Part shown: positions 1 to 8,687 of the stretch, piece by piece | How positions within the stretch are numbered: the stretch's first letter is position 1 | Layout of the letters: every line of letters begins with the position of its first letter | Origin: Ureibacillus sinduriensis BLB-1 = JCM 15800 | GTDB lineage: Bacteria > Bacillota > Bacilli > Bacillales_A > Planococcaceae | Assembly (NCBI RefSeq): GCF_000772955.1 | Contig: NZ_JPVO01000055.1 | Coordinates: 372,001-436,000 of the forward strand | DNA: 64,000 nucleotides | Direction of reading: 5' to 3' | Notes under the pieces: generated by a model | The model's database searches: none | The model's input: the letters and a program-made list of their open reading frames with translations, nothing else | What the model was told of the DNA's origin: nothing | Program-made: the position numbers and the translations under genes

Positions 1-537
1 CGCAATTTATATAGAAAAAAAATATTGGATGATTTAAGTATTGTATTCAAATCTGAGAGAGAATACATATCAGAAGATATCATTTTTCATTTAGATCTTT
101 TACCACATCTACAAATTATCTCCACAGTTTGTCAACCTCTCTATATTTATAGATTTAATCGTAATTCATTGACAAAAAAGTACCGTCCAGATCGTTTCCT
201 TAAAGAATGTCATTTGTATGAATTCTTAATGGACAAAGTATCTGGAAATAATCTTTTGAGCGATATCGATTTAAGATTAAAACGTTCTTTTATAGGACGG
301 GTTCGAAATTGTATTCTTAGTGAAATCTATGGGAATGAAGTAGAAAACTTTTGGAGGAAAAATAAAAATATCCAAGAAATCATTAAAAATGAAATAGTAG
401 TAGAGGTTTTGCAAGACTTTCCCATCCACCGATTAAATTTAAAATTAAGAGTTTTTACGAACATGATGAAATATAACCAGAGTATAGGATTATTCATCCT
501 AGGTCTTCTGTATAAAAAAAGGTATCTTAAAAAATAG
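1..537 (+). CDS. Glycosyltransferase family 2, C-terminal part (5' end outside window)
   Basis: The reading frame is open from the first base, so the gene starts upstream of the window; the first in-frame start-like codon (TTG at 25) lies inside the protein. What remains is about 178 residues. The segment 'SEREYISEDIIFHLDLL' followed by 'YIYRFNRNSLTKKY' is the acidic ED motif and following Y-x-Y-R segment typical of the second half of GT2 capsule glycosyltransferases; the GT-A nucleotide-binding half is missing from view. It is followed at 31 nt by another GT2 gene on the same strand, so it probably belongs to the same polysaccharide operon. Family is inferred from the C-terminal motifs only; donor and acceptor sugars cannot be read. 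Confidence 0.7.
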   Translation, partial: RNLYRKKILDDLSIVFKSEREYISEDIIFHLDLLPHLQIISTVCQPLYIYRFNRNSLTKKYRPDRFLKECHLYEFLMDKVSGNNLLSDIDLRLKRSFIGRVRNCILSEIYGNEVENFWRKNKNIQEIIKNEIVVEVLQDFPIHRLNLKLRVFTNMMKYNQSIGLFILGLLYKKRYLKK

Positions 538-568
538 TTGGAATCTTTAAATTAAGAAGGTGTCATCG

Positions 569-1558
569 ATGGAAAATCCATTAATTAGTATTATTATCCC
601 GGTTTTTAATACGAAAGCCTTTTTAAAGAAATGTATCCATAGCTTGTTGGTACAGGATTTCAAATCGATTGAAATCATCTTAATCGATGATGGATCAACA
701 GATGGCACCAGTAAATTATGTCACGAATTATCTTTCGAGGACGATAGAATTATAGTTATCCATTCCGAAAATAAGGGTGCCAGCTATGCGAGAAACACTG
801 GTTTGGGAGTTGCCAAAGGTAGCTATATTGCTTTTGTTGATTCGGATGATTGGGTAACCATTGATTATTTAACGACACTATATAGACAGTTTGAGTTAAA
901 ACAGGATATTGATTTGGCCATCGTTGGATACATGTCTCTAGATGAAGTGGAAAACAACCCAACACTACTTCATCAGGATGAAAAAATCCAATTATTGACG
1001 TCTAACGAAGCCCTTATTAATCTGTATAATCCCAAAATGTATAAGGGGTATTTGTGGAATAAGCTTTTTAGAAAGGATATCATCCAGAACCATCAATTAA
1101 AATTTGATATAGACATTAACATATGGGAAGATATGCTGTTTTGCTGTAAGTATTTACGCTACTCAAGAACGGTATCTTATTCAAACAAAACCTGTTATTT
1201 TTACGTACTGCGAAAAGGTAGCATAACATCATCAAAAGAGGAGTTAAAAGAAAAAACAAAACTAGTGGCTGCCAAAAGAATGGTTGAATTAGAAATAAAT
1301 GTAGAAGATTTTGTAATTGAAACGAAAAAGTGCCTGATTATCGAGTATATCTATTTCATCCTAGTTAGAGAGTTTACAAATGGAAAGTTCAATAAACAAT
1401 TTGTGAAGGAGATTGTAAATGAAATTGAACTTATAAAATTAGACATCAAACTGTCTCTAAAATACAGGATGCTCTTATGGTTCTTAAGAAAAAATCCAAT
1501 TATTTTATACTGGATTTATAAAATGAAAGGGCAACAAAAAATAAAAAGGGATGGGTGA
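569..1558 (+). CDS. Glycosyltransferase family 2 (GT-A fold)
   Basis: A cytoplasmic or membrane-associated inverting sugar transferase that would add one sugar from a nucleotide-sugar to a lipid-linked repeat unit. The N-terminus shows the GT2 fold in order: 'ISIIIPVFN', 'LIDDGSTDGT', 'ASYARNTGL' and the metal-binding 'FVDSDDW' (DXD-type), then 'LWNKLFRKDII' and 'IWEDMLF' in the acceptor half. About 329 residues, normal for the family. The start is set at ATG 569 because AAGAAGG at 554-560 is well spaced from it; the upstream in-frame GTG at 560 overlaps that ribosome binding site. It lies between two other GT2 genes with almost no spacing downstream, which argues for one operon. Substrate is unknown. 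Confidence 0.9.
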   Translation: MENPLISIIIPVFNTKAFLKKCIHSLLVQDFKSIEIILIDDGSTDGTSKLCHELSFEDDRIIVIHSENKGASYARNTGLGVAKGSYIAFVDSDDWVTIDYLTTLYRQFELKQDIDLAIVGYMSLDEVENNPTLLHQDEKIQLLTSNEALINLYNPKMYKGYLWNKLFRKDIIQNHQLKFDIDINIWEDMLFCCKYLRYSRTVSYSNKTCYFYVLRKGSITSSKEELKEKTKLVAAKRMVELEINVEDFVIETKKCLIIEYIYFILVREFTNGKFNKQFVKEIVNEIELIKLDIKLSLKYRMLLWFLRKNPIILYWIYKMKGQQKIKRDG

Positions 1559-1561
1559 TGA

Positions 1562-2581
1562 ATGGTTGATATCAGTGTCATTGTTCCAGTCTATAATGTT
1601 GAAAACTATTTGGATAATTGTATTACTGGAATATTAGCTCAAAGCTACAGCAACTTCGAACTAATCCTAGTGAATGATGGATCATTGGATAACTCCAGTT
1701 CTATTTGTAAGGGATATGAAAAACAAGATGACCGTATAAAGTTGATTCATCAAGATAATCAGGGTTCCGGCGCTGCCAGAAATAGAGGGCTGGATATCGC
1801 AAAAGGAAAATATATTTATTTTTGTGATGCGGATGATTATATGGAACCCACACTATTGGAAGAAAACTATTTACTCGCTGAAAAGTACGAAGCAAATATG
1901 GTTATTTTTGGCTATTGCGATAAAATAATCCGGAAGAATGAGTTCGATTTCATCCCGAGAACTAATAAAAAGGAACTTTTAAACAGTAAAGAGGATTTTA
2001 GAAAGAAATTTGGCCAACTTTTTAACAATGGCGTGATGTATACAGTATGGAATAAGCTTTATAAAAAAGATTACCTAAATATGCATAACTACCGCTTTGG
2101 AAATGAAAGAGTGGGGCAAGATACAATATTTAACTACAATATTTATAAAAACATCGATAAAGTATATATAAATGACGGTATTTACTACCATTACTTAGTG
2201 GGAAGAGCAAATTCTGCTGTAAACAAATATCGTCAAGACCGATTTAGATTGCGCTATGAAGAATCACTGAAATTGGAGCAGCTCATCAACAGCTGGAAAT
2301 ATGAAAAAATCTATAAATCCTTATTAATCAATGAGTGGTTATTAACTTTGACAGTCGGAATTCATAATTTATTTTTTGACGAATGTCCTCTTAATAATGG
2401 AGAGAAAAAAAGAGAAATCCATCGCTATATTAATCATGCGAAAATTAAAGAGGCGCTCCATCACATTTCTTATAAGAAAGAATCGAGCAGTTTCGGGACA
2501 AAATTAAAGTATTTTCTTTTGAAGAACAAACAAGTTAGTCTGTATTATTACTTGCTGAAATATAAAAAAGGATTCTCCTGA
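1562..2581 (+). CDS. Glycosyltransferase family 2 (GT-A fold)
   Basis: Second complete GT2 of the cluster, 339 residues. Seen in order: 'ISVIVPVYNVENYLDNC', 'LVNDGSLDNS', 'GSGAARNRGLDIAKGKY', the metal-binding 'FCDADDY', then 'VWNKLYKKDYL' and 'GQDTIFNYNIY' in the C-terminal half. The layout closely parallels the upstream gene, so the two may be diverged duplicates acting on successive sugars of the repeat unit. The ATG at 1562 is only 3 nt after the upstream stop, pointing to translational coupling. A gap of about 110 nt follows before the ATP-grasp gene. Sugar specificity cannot be told from sequence. Confidence 0.9.
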   Translation: MVDISVIVPVYNVENYLDNCITGILAQSYSNFELILVNDGSLDNSSSICKGYEKQDDRIKLIHQDNQGSGAARNRGLDIAKGKYIYFCDADDYMEPTLLEENYLLAEKYEANMVIFGYCDKIIRKNEFDFIPRTNKKELLNSKEDFRKKFGQLFNNGVMYTVWNKLYKKDYLNMHNYRFGNERVGQDTIFNYNIYKNIDKVYINDGIYYHYLVGRANSAVNKYRQDRFRLRYEESLKLEQLINSWKYEKIYKSLLINEWLLTLTVGIHNLFFDECPLNNGEKKREIHRYINHAKIKEALHHISYKKESSSFGTKLKYFLLKNKQVSLYYYLLKYKKGFS

Positions 2582-2692
2582 AAACTGACAAATCATTTAG
2601 TTTGAATATTGTATGAATGTTGAGATGACATTTACATAGTTATATCGGCTTAGAAGTTGAACAACTTCATCAATTCAATGTGAGGGATAAGA

Positions 2693-3580
2693 ATGTTATT
2701 AATTGATAGAATTTTAGGAAAAATTTTTTCATTAATTAAAAAGATATCGCCAGTCATTGCTAGTAAAATCATCTATTATAAAACGTTTAGAAAAAAACTT
2801 GATCTTAAGAATCCAACTACATTCAATGAGAAATTGATGTGGCTAAAATTAAACGAAGATGACTTGGTCAAAGCCAGATGTACAGATAAGTATTTAGTAA
2901 GAGACTATATTAAAGAATTAGGTTATTCAAATATTTTAATTGAATTATATATGGTATTCGATAGTGTGAAAGACATGAATTTTAATGCATTGCCAAATAG
3001 TTTTGTTATTAAGTGTACCCATGGTTCTGGATTTAATATTATCTGTCCTGACAAAAGTAAATTAGATAAAAAACAAGTAAAGTCACAATTAAATAAATGG
3101 ATGAGAACTAATTATTCATTGGTCAACGGAGAGCCGCATTATTCGAAAATAAAACCTCGGATCATTGTAGAGAGATTACTGGAAAGATCGAGGGAACAGA
3201 CGCACATTGATTATAAGATTCATTGCTTTCATGGAGAGCCACAGATTATTGAAGTTGCATTACCGTATAGTGATATATTGTTAAATTGTAATTGGGAGGT
3301 GCTACCCTTCAATAAGGCAAGTGTTAATTTCAAGAAAAAGTTGGACAAACCTAAAAGATTGGATGAAATGCTGGAAATCGCCAGGAATCTAAGTAATGCG
3401 TTCAAATATGTAAGAGTCGATTTATATTATTGCAACGATGAAATTTTCTTTGGGGAACTGACGTTTACTCCTGCTGCCTGTCTGGATGTCGATTTTATTG
3501 ATGATGGGGACTATGAGATGGGAAAATTATTAGATCTAAATATAAGCACGAAGAATACGGCTAATGTGGGAATAACTTAA
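2693..3580 (+). CDS. TupA-like ATP-grasp polysaccharide biosynthesis protein
   Basis: Resembles the TupA-like ATP-grasp family, named after a teichuronopeptide biosynthesis gene of alkaliphilic Bacillus. Supporting segments are 'NPTTFNEKLMWLKL' near residue 40, 'CTDKYLVRDYI', the nucleotide-loop-like 'FVIKCTHGSG', 'PRIIVERLLE', 'DYKIHCFHGEPQ' and the C-terminal 'FFGELTFTPAA', which should carry metal/ATP ligands. 295 residues, as expected for the family. The family is thought to ligate an amino acid or other carboxylate to a polysaccharide, but the reaction is not well established. The start ATG has GAGGG upstream at 2682-2686. It sits between GT2 genes and a flippase, so a role in modifying the repeat unit is likely. 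Confidence 0.8.
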   Translation: MLLIDRILGKIFSLIKKISPVIASKIIYYKTFRKKLDLKNPTTFNEKLMWLKLNEDDLVKARCTDKYLVRDYIKELGYSNILIELYMVFDSVKDMNFNALPNSFVIKCTHGSGFNIICPDKSKLDKKQVKSQLNKWMRTNYSLVNGEPHYSKIKPRIIVERLLERSREQTHIDYKIHCFHGEPQIIEVALPYSDILLNCNWEVLPFNKASVNFKKKLDKPKRLDEMLEIARNLSNAFKYVRVDLYYCNDEIFFGELTFTPAACLDVDFIDDGDYEMGKLLDLNISTKNTANVGIT

Positions 3581-3670
3581 AACGAAGTGAAATAAATAAT
3601 TTCATTGGCCCGATAAACTGTTCAGTGCATTTCTATTTAGGGTACTTAAACAAAATTTTTCATTAAAGGA

Positions 3671-4978
3671 ATGTTTAACATAGAACTACTAATAGTGTTG
3701 AAAAATAAGATTAGTACTAATTTTATGAAGAATACTGGATGGTTAATATTTGAACAGGTTTTTAGAATGGGATTGTCTCTAATCGTCACATCTTTAATGG
3801 CTCGTTATTTGGGTACACAAAATTTCGGTTTACTCAATTATAGTTTAGCCTATATTTTGATTTTTACAACAGTTAGTAAGCTAGGAATAGATAGTATTAT
3901 TGTAAACGAGATTATTAAAAAAAGGGAAGATACCGGAAAATTAATCGGTACAACCATATGTTTACGTTTGCTTTCTTCTACACTTTCGATTTCTTTAATC
4001 TTTTTAATCGTGCGGTATATGGACCCCCATGATTATACAGTGCAAATCATTACATTTATACAGTCGATTTCTTTGTTGATGGTCGTATTTGATACGATTG
4101 AATTTTGGTTTCAGTCAAATTTACAATCAAAGTATATTGTCATATCAAAATCTATTGCGTTTACGATTGTGTCGGTTTGGCGACTATCTTTGATCTTTTT
4201 TGAAAAATCTATTTACTATTTTGCTGTCGCAACTATTATTGAAGGTTTAGTCATTAGTTTATTCATTGTTGTTTTTTATTTTAAATTTAAAGGACCCAAA
4301 ATCCGGTTTTCATTTTTGACCGCCAAAGATTTGTTATCCCAAGGTTTCTATTTTTTTATTGCAGGTTTGCTGATCGTTGCTTACACCCAAATTGATAAAA
4401 TTATGCTCGGCCAAATAATGGGAGGCACAACGGTCGGCATCTATGCAGCGGCAATGACTATTTCTAGTTTATGGGTGTTTATTCCCAATGCGATTATTCA
4501 ATCTGCAAGACCGGTCATAATGATATCTAAGACTGAAAATGAACAATTCTACTTAAAAAAATATAGACAGCTATATTGTTCGATAATTTGGATAGGGATA
4601 GGTGCTTCTATTTGCATCACGCTGCTCTCTAAACCTATTATTCTCCTGATCTATGGCAATGAATTTATTGAATCCATTAATGTTTTAATTATTTTAATAT
4701 GGTCAAGGATTTTTTCCTTAATTGGAACAACAAGGGCTATCTGGCTAACTGTTGAAGATTTGGGCAGGTTTCAAGTAAGTTTTGTGGCATTTGGTGCAAT
4801 AGTAAATATTGTCCTCAATTTAATTCTAATCCCACGATACGGGGCAATTGGTGCGGCAATCGCTACGCTCCTAGCAGAAGTAATATCTACTTTTATAGCA
4901 CTATTATTTTTCAAAAAAACACGACCATTGTTTAAATTAATCATTGATGCTTTTCTATTTAAGGATGTCAAAATATAA
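3671..4978 (+). CDS. Wzx-type lipid-linked oligosaccharide flippase (MOP superfamily)
   Basis: Integral membrane protein of 435 residues with roughly 12-14 hydrophobic segments and the usual N-terminal 'NTGWLIFEQVFRMGLSLIV' plus 'ARYLGTQNFGLLNYSLA' of polysaccharide-transport (PST/Wzx) proteins. It should flip the undecaprenyl-linked repeat unit across the membrane. The central 'QIDKIMLGQIMGGTTVGIYAAA' region and the late 'PRYGAIGAAIATLLAE' helix match the family pattern. The annotated ATG has AAAGGA directly against it, too close for a good ribosome site, so a start further in (for example GTG 3695) is possible. It is in line with the upstream GT2 and ATP-grasp genes. No Wzy polymerase is visible in the window; it may be upstream. 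Confidence 0.9.
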   Translation: MFNIELLIVLKNKISTNFMKNTGWLIFEQVFRMGLSLIVTSLMARYLGTQNFGLLNYSLAYILIFTTVSKLGIDSIIVNEIIKKREDTGKLIGTTICLRLLSSTLSISLIFLIVRYMDPHDYTVQIITFIQSISLLMVVFDTIEFWFQSNLQSKYIVISKSIAFTIVSVWRLSLIFFEKSIYYFAVATIIEGLVISLFIVVFYFKFKGPKIRFSFLTAKDLLSQGFYFFIAGLLIVAYTQIDKIMLGQIMGGTTVGIYAAAMTISSLWVFIPNAIIQSARPVIMISKTENEQFYLKKYRQLYCSIIWIGIGASICITLLSKPIILLIYGNEFIESINVLIILIWSRIFSLIGTTRAIWLTVEDLGRFQVSFVAFGAIVNIVLNLILIPRYGAIGAAIATLLAEVISTFIALLFFKKTRPLFKLIIDAFLFKDVKI

Positions 4979-5015
4979 GGCATTGCTTATAGATTGTTGG
5001 CGGAGGGGATAAGCG

Positions 5016-5771
5016 TTGATTAGTATCCAAAAGAAATTATTCTTTATTGATTTAATAGATGTCTTTTTAGCGGAGGAATATAATCCAAAACTATCAAAAA
5101 AAAGGTTGATCATCCACCATTATTCAAGAGTTCCCGGAGATAATTTATTTGGGGAAATTACTTATCAGCTTTCTTTAGAGAAGGATGAGGCTGAGCTTTT
5201 GGAAGGCATGAGCAAGATGAATCGCTATATGTTACGACGAGCAAATAAGGAGCCATATGAAGTAGTCGTCAAGCATAACCCTACAGATGGGGATTTAATA
5301 GAATTTCAAAATTTTTATAATAAATTTGTCCAGACGAAAAATACACACAAAGTAAATAGATATCGACTCAATCGGCTAAAGCGCCTGCGGGATAAAGGGG
5401 TGGTGGTCTTTACAAAGCTGCAGAATACGAATGCAGTGGCTTTATGTTATCGAATTTATATTATCGATAGCGATGTTGTTCTGAATGTTTATGCTTGTTC
5501 AGCAACATGGATTAAGGAGCAACCGGACTTAAAACAGCAAATACGTTTTGCGAATCGTTACTTACTTTGGCAAAATATGAAGTTATTTAAAAGTAGGGGG
5601 TTCAAAATTTACGATTACGGCGGAATAACGGATATTAACGAGATTAACAAGTTTAAGGAAGATTTCGGTTTTATAGGGGTCGAAGTGTATCATGGCTTTG
5701 ATACGGAGTCGATCATTGGGAAGATTTTAGTCAAGTTACATTGGAGAAAGAATATTTATTTATTTAGCTAA
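5016..5771 (+). CDS. FemAB/GNAT-like transferase of the polysaccharide cluster
   Basis: 251 residues, no membrane segment. The C-terminal third contains 'IYDYGGITDINEINKFKEDF' , the signature layout of FemAB-like and related GNAT-fold proteins (a D-x-G-G-I turn, then a lysine-rich F-K segment). 'MSKMNRYMLRRANKE' near residue 65 also fits the nucleic-acid or cofactor-facing helix of that superfamily. Family members transfer amino acids or acyl groups to cell wall or polysaccharide. The TTG start is supported by GGAGGGG at 5002-5008. It is the last gene before the terminator at 5804-5840. Specific substrate is unknown; with the TupA-like gene two steps upstream, amino-acid or acyl decoration of the polymer is a reasonable inference. 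Confidence 0.65.
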   Translation: MISIQKKLFFIDLIDVFLAEEYNPKLSKKRLIIHHYSRVPGDNLFGEITYQLSLEKDEAELLEGMSKMNRYMLRRANKEPYEVVVKHNPTDGDLIEFQNFYNKFVQTKNTHKVNRYRLNRLKRLRDKGVVVFTKLQNTNAVALCYRIYIIDSDVVLNVYACSATWIKEQPDLKQQIRFANRYLLWQNMKLFKSRGFKIYDYGGITDINEINKFKEDFGFIGVEVYHGFDTESIIGKILVKLHWRKNIYLFS

Positions 5772-5803
5772 CAAAAAAATAAAGATTGTTATATTAACAA
5801 GTA

Positions 5804-5840
5804 CCTACTAAGTGAAATTGGCTGAGTAGGATTTTTTTTT
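5804..5840 (+). terminator. Rho-independent terminator closing the glycosyltransferase operon
   Basis: CCTACT at 5804-5809 pairs with AGTAGG at 5825-5830 across a 15-nt loop and is followed by nine T from 5832. The stem is short but perfect, and it lies 33 nt after the FemAB-like stop codon. Confidence 0.8.
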
Positions 5841-6178
5841 AATAAAAGTTACACAATAGGGACAAGTTTTTCGAGTGTTTGAATATTAGAGGTTTTCAAT
5901 GGCTCTTTATTTGTGAAGGATACTCATATAGACAAGTTCATCGAGCTGAAGAAAAGTTCATTCTATTTTTCGTTCAATTTTTCGAAAAGTAGTAATAATA
6001 ACTAGATATCCAGGGTTTTTTAGCATAAATATAGAGAGGTCATTACTATATAAAATCAGATATTAACAGTTTGCAGCCATTGTGATAATAATCGGGACAT
6101 AAAAAACGGGTTCAAAAATGAGGTGCCACCCCGTTAGCGATAATTGTAAGCAATATAAGTACAGCAGAGGAGTGATAC
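5841..6178 (+). other. Intergenic region with spaced direct repeats
   Basis: No gene is seen. GACAAGTT followed by a TCGAG core occurs at 5861 and again at 5931 (exactly 70 bp apart), and a weaker related copy, GAAAAGTTCATT, starts at 5951. A small inverted repeat, AACGGG at 6105-6110 with CCCGTT at 6130-6135, lies closer to the next gene but has no T-run, so it is not a terminator. The region probably carries the promoter of the beta-helix gene; no convincing -35/-10 pair was found. Confidence 0.4.
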
Positions 6179-7717
6179 ATGATGAGCGCTTACAAAGCTT
6201 TTTCTACCCCGCAGGATTATAACGCAAAAGCAAATGGGAATGCTGATGATTCTATAGCCTTTCAAAATATGCTAAAGGACTCAGTGAAATCTATCCTAAC
6301 TCCTAAAGGAATCTATCTATTTAATAACCCTCTTATGGTTTATGACACCCTGACATTTATAGGTGAGAGCCGGGAAGAAACGATTTTAATGAACAGTCCG
6401 AAACAAAAGAAATATGCAGCTACTGTTGAATTTAATAATAGTACGAATTCATTGCTGGCGAACTTAACCCTGGATGGAAACCTTGCAAATGTCCCAGGAG
6501 ATATTTACGGAGGGGTAGTTAATTTAAGAATAGATAATTCAACAAATATTACAATACGGGATGTTAATTTCGTAAATAATAATCATGTAGGATGCATGTT
6601 GAAAGACTCGAAAAATATTATCTTTGAAAATTGCAATTTTACCAATTTGGATAGTGGCATCAATGGTCAGAACGGAACAAAAACGGACGGAGTAATAATT
6701 ACAAGATGTACCTTTGATGGTCATTCTGTTTCCGAACCGATATTCTTTCCAAATGCAAAGAATATTACAATTGAACATTGTAAAATGCTAAATAAAACAG
6801 CAGGTCATGCGATGGCTTTCGATGGGTCCCAAGATATTTATATTAATGATGTCTATGTGGAAAATTGCGGAAACGGAATTTACTTGACCGAAAGAAATAA
6901 CCAAAGAGCCAGAAAAATAACTGTCATGAACTCTACTTTTCGACGTAATGTTTATGGGAATTATTTGAGTCATGCAGATGAAATTGAATTCATTAACTGC
7001 GAGTTTGTTGATGGAATAACAAATATCATTGATTGCAACAAGATAACATTTAATAAGTGTACATTTATTGCAGACACAAAGGAATGCATGGTTGCATTCT
7101 CTCAAACACCGAGTGATACGGTGGAGTTTATTGATTGTGTTATAGATAATACAAAAGGGAAAAATTATTCCAATGCTTTCCTTAGCGTTTACGATGATGT
7201 GATATTGAAAAACGTTCTATTTGAAAATTGTACATTTATTAAATGTATATTATTTAATGGCAACTTTGCGACGGGTTCTCAAATTACCATGAAAAACAAT
7301 GTTGACGAAAATGGTAATATTTATAATCCAATAAAAGCTGGTGTGTTCAATAAAAATTCTGAGTTATTGACGGTTGTAGGAACAGCAAAACCGACTTCAG
7401 GATTTTATAAAGCCGGATCTATTTTCCTCTATGCAAATCCAACAACCCACGTAGGTGGCATAAATTTAGTAGAAGGATATGCTTACGCGGATAATTGGCG
7501 AGCAGGACTATCTATATCACAACAAGTTCAAATTAGATTATCAAACGGTGTCGTTGTTAAGGCACTCTCTTCCGGAAGGACTTCTGCGGGAAATGAGCCA
7601 ACCCGTATATCGAGCGCAAATACAGAAAAGAATCCATTCGTTGATAAAAACGGAATAAAATGGGCATATTTAGGCAAAGCGTGTAATTTCGTAAATTTTG
7701 GGAATATCGGTTCTTGA
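6179..7717 (+). CDS. Right-handed parallel beta-helix protein, tailspike/pectate-lyase-like
   Basis: 512 residues. The N-terminal 'YNAKANGNADDSIAFQNML' is a diverged form of the opening motif of pectate-lyase-superfamily beta-helix proteins. Residues about 80-360 are a chain of short N/I/V-rich rungs such as 'NITIRDVNFVNNNHVGCML', 'NIIFENCNFTNL' and 'KITVMNSTFRRNVYGN', typical of a right-handed beta-solenoid. The last 90 residues form a separate module with 'VQIRLSNGVVVKALSSGRTS' and a late 'DKNGIKWAYLGK', a pattern seen in phage tail-spike and carbohydrate-binding modules. There is no signal peptide or membrane segment. GAGGAG at 6167-6172 supports ATG 6179 or 6182. It is monocistronic, between two terminators, inside a polysaccharide locus; a polysaccharide lyase, epimerase or binding role is inferred. 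Confidence 0.7.
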   Translation: MMSAYKAFSTPQDYNAKANGNADDSIAFQNMLKDSVKSILTPKGIYLFNNPLMVYDTLTFIGESREETILMNSPKQKKYAATVEFNNSTNSLLANLTLDGNLANVPGDIYGGVVNLRIDNSTNITIRDVNFVNNNHVGCMLKDSKNIIFENCNFTNLDSGINGQNGTKTDGVIITRCTFDGHSVSEPIFFPNAKNITIEHCKMLNKTAGHAMAFDGSQDIYINDVYVENCGNGIYLTERNNQRARKITVMNSTFRRNVYGNYLSHADEIEFINCEFVDGITNIIDCNKITFNKCTFIADTKECMVAFSQTPSDTVEFIDCVIDNTKGKNYSNAFLSVYDDVILKNVLFENCTFIKCILFNGNFATGSQITMKNNVDENGNIYNPIKAGVFNKNSELLTVVGTAKPTSGFYKAGSIFLYANPTTHVGGINLVEGYAYADNWRAGLSISQQVQIRLSNGVVVKALSSGRTSAGNEPTRISSANTEKNPFVDKNGIKWAYLGKACNFVNFGNIGS

Positions 7718-7735
7718 TTTGAAAATATTCACACA

Positions 7736-7775
7736 TTCTGAACCTGGTCTAGTACCAAGTTCAGAAATTTTTTTT
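7736..7775 (+). terminator. Rho-independent terminator after the beta-helix gene
   Basis: TTCTGAAC then TGGT at 7736-7748 pairs with ACCA then GTTCAGAA at 7754-7766 with a single C/A mismatch and a short loop; eight T follow from 7768. It isolates the beta-helix gene from the wzz/kinase unit. Confidence 0.9.
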
Positions 7776-7972
7776 GATATCAATAATAGGTGTGAAAAGT
7801 CATGATCAATTTAAATGTCAGGAAAGATATTATAAAGCTAAATTCGAATAAAGCGGCAACTGTACTCATATTATAGGTTGAGAAAATAATAGAGTAGTCT
7901 TTGTCTCTGGAAAAATCTATAAGTTAGATAGATGGATTTATTAAACAAAATGTAATTATTGGGGGGGTTTGA

Positions 7973-8665
7973 TTGCAAGAAACGATAAGTATACTCGTGA
8001 TCTTCAAAATATTAAAAAAACGCATTTTCCTAATTAGTAGTATTTGTGTTTTATGTATGGGCATCACTGCTGCAATTAATTACTTTGTTCTCCCAGAAAT
8101 CTATCAATCACAAACACAAATTTTAGTAAATGCAAAAAAGATAAACCAGGAAAATTATGAATGGTCTCAAATTGAAACAGATATACAGCTTATTCATACG
8201 TATAATGTCATTATTAAAAGTCCTGCCATATTGGAGAAGGTAATTGATGAACTACAATTAGATGCAACTTCTTCTTCATTATCCGAACAAATTTTCGTCT
8301 CCAATGAGGATAATTCAAAGGTTGTCAATATCACAGTTCAAGATCAAGACTCAAAACAGGCAACAGAAATTGCAAATAAGGTCGCAGAAGTGTTCAAAAA
8401 GGATATTCCATCCCTTATGAATGTTGATAATATTAATATTCTATCAACAGCAGCCGTACCACAAACTCCCGTTAAACCTAATAAATTAATTAATATCGGA
8501 CTAGCTGTTGTCATTGGATTCATGCTAGGTGTAGGGATAGCTATCTTAATTGAAATTTTCAATACAAGAATAAAAAGTGAACTTGATATAGAAGAAGTTT
8601 CCAATATACCGATTTTAGGAGTAATCAGCCCCTTCGATTCAGAGAAAAAAACAAAAGCCAGATAA
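7973..8665 (+). CDS. Wzz/YveK-type chain-length modulator, BY-kinase activator
   Basis: 230 residues with two membrane helices, about 18-40 and about 173-195, flanking an extracellular Wzz domain, the layout of YveK/CapA/YwqC. 'VLPEIYQSQTQILVNAK' after the first helix and the proline-containing 'AAVPQTPVKPNKLINIGLA' before the second are typical of the family. The short cytoplasmic tail would activate the kinase encoded just downstream. The frame opens with TTG at 7973 behind a G-run (7961-7967) that serves as ribosome site; no better start is seen. It sets polymer length and export together with the kinase. It is unusual only in lying at the 3' side of the biosynthetic genes, with its own upstream region. 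Confidence 0.88.
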   Translation: MQETISILVIFKILKKRIFLISSICVLCMGITAAINYFVLPEIYQSQTQILVNAKKINQENYEWSQIETDIQLIHTYNVIIKSPAILEKVIDELQLDATSSSLSEQIFVSNEDNSKVVNITVQDQDSKQATEIANKVAEVFKKDIPSLMNVDNINILSTAAVPQTPVKPNKLINIGLAVVIGFMLGVGIAILIEIFNTRIKSELDIEEVSNIPILGVISPFDSEKKTKAR

Positions 8666-8687
8666 ATACATCACAAAGGAGATTTAA

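Noticed and set aside
6105..6135. T-box-like leader before the beta-helix gene
   Set aside because: The sequence around the GGTGCCACC palindrome lacks the T-box core and no terminator/antiterminator pair is seen.
7802..7876. 24-codon frame (M-I-N-L-N-V-R-K...) after the beta-helix terminator
   Set aside because: No ribosome site of the right spacing, no membrane helix or motif, and AT-rich DNA makes such frames common by chance.
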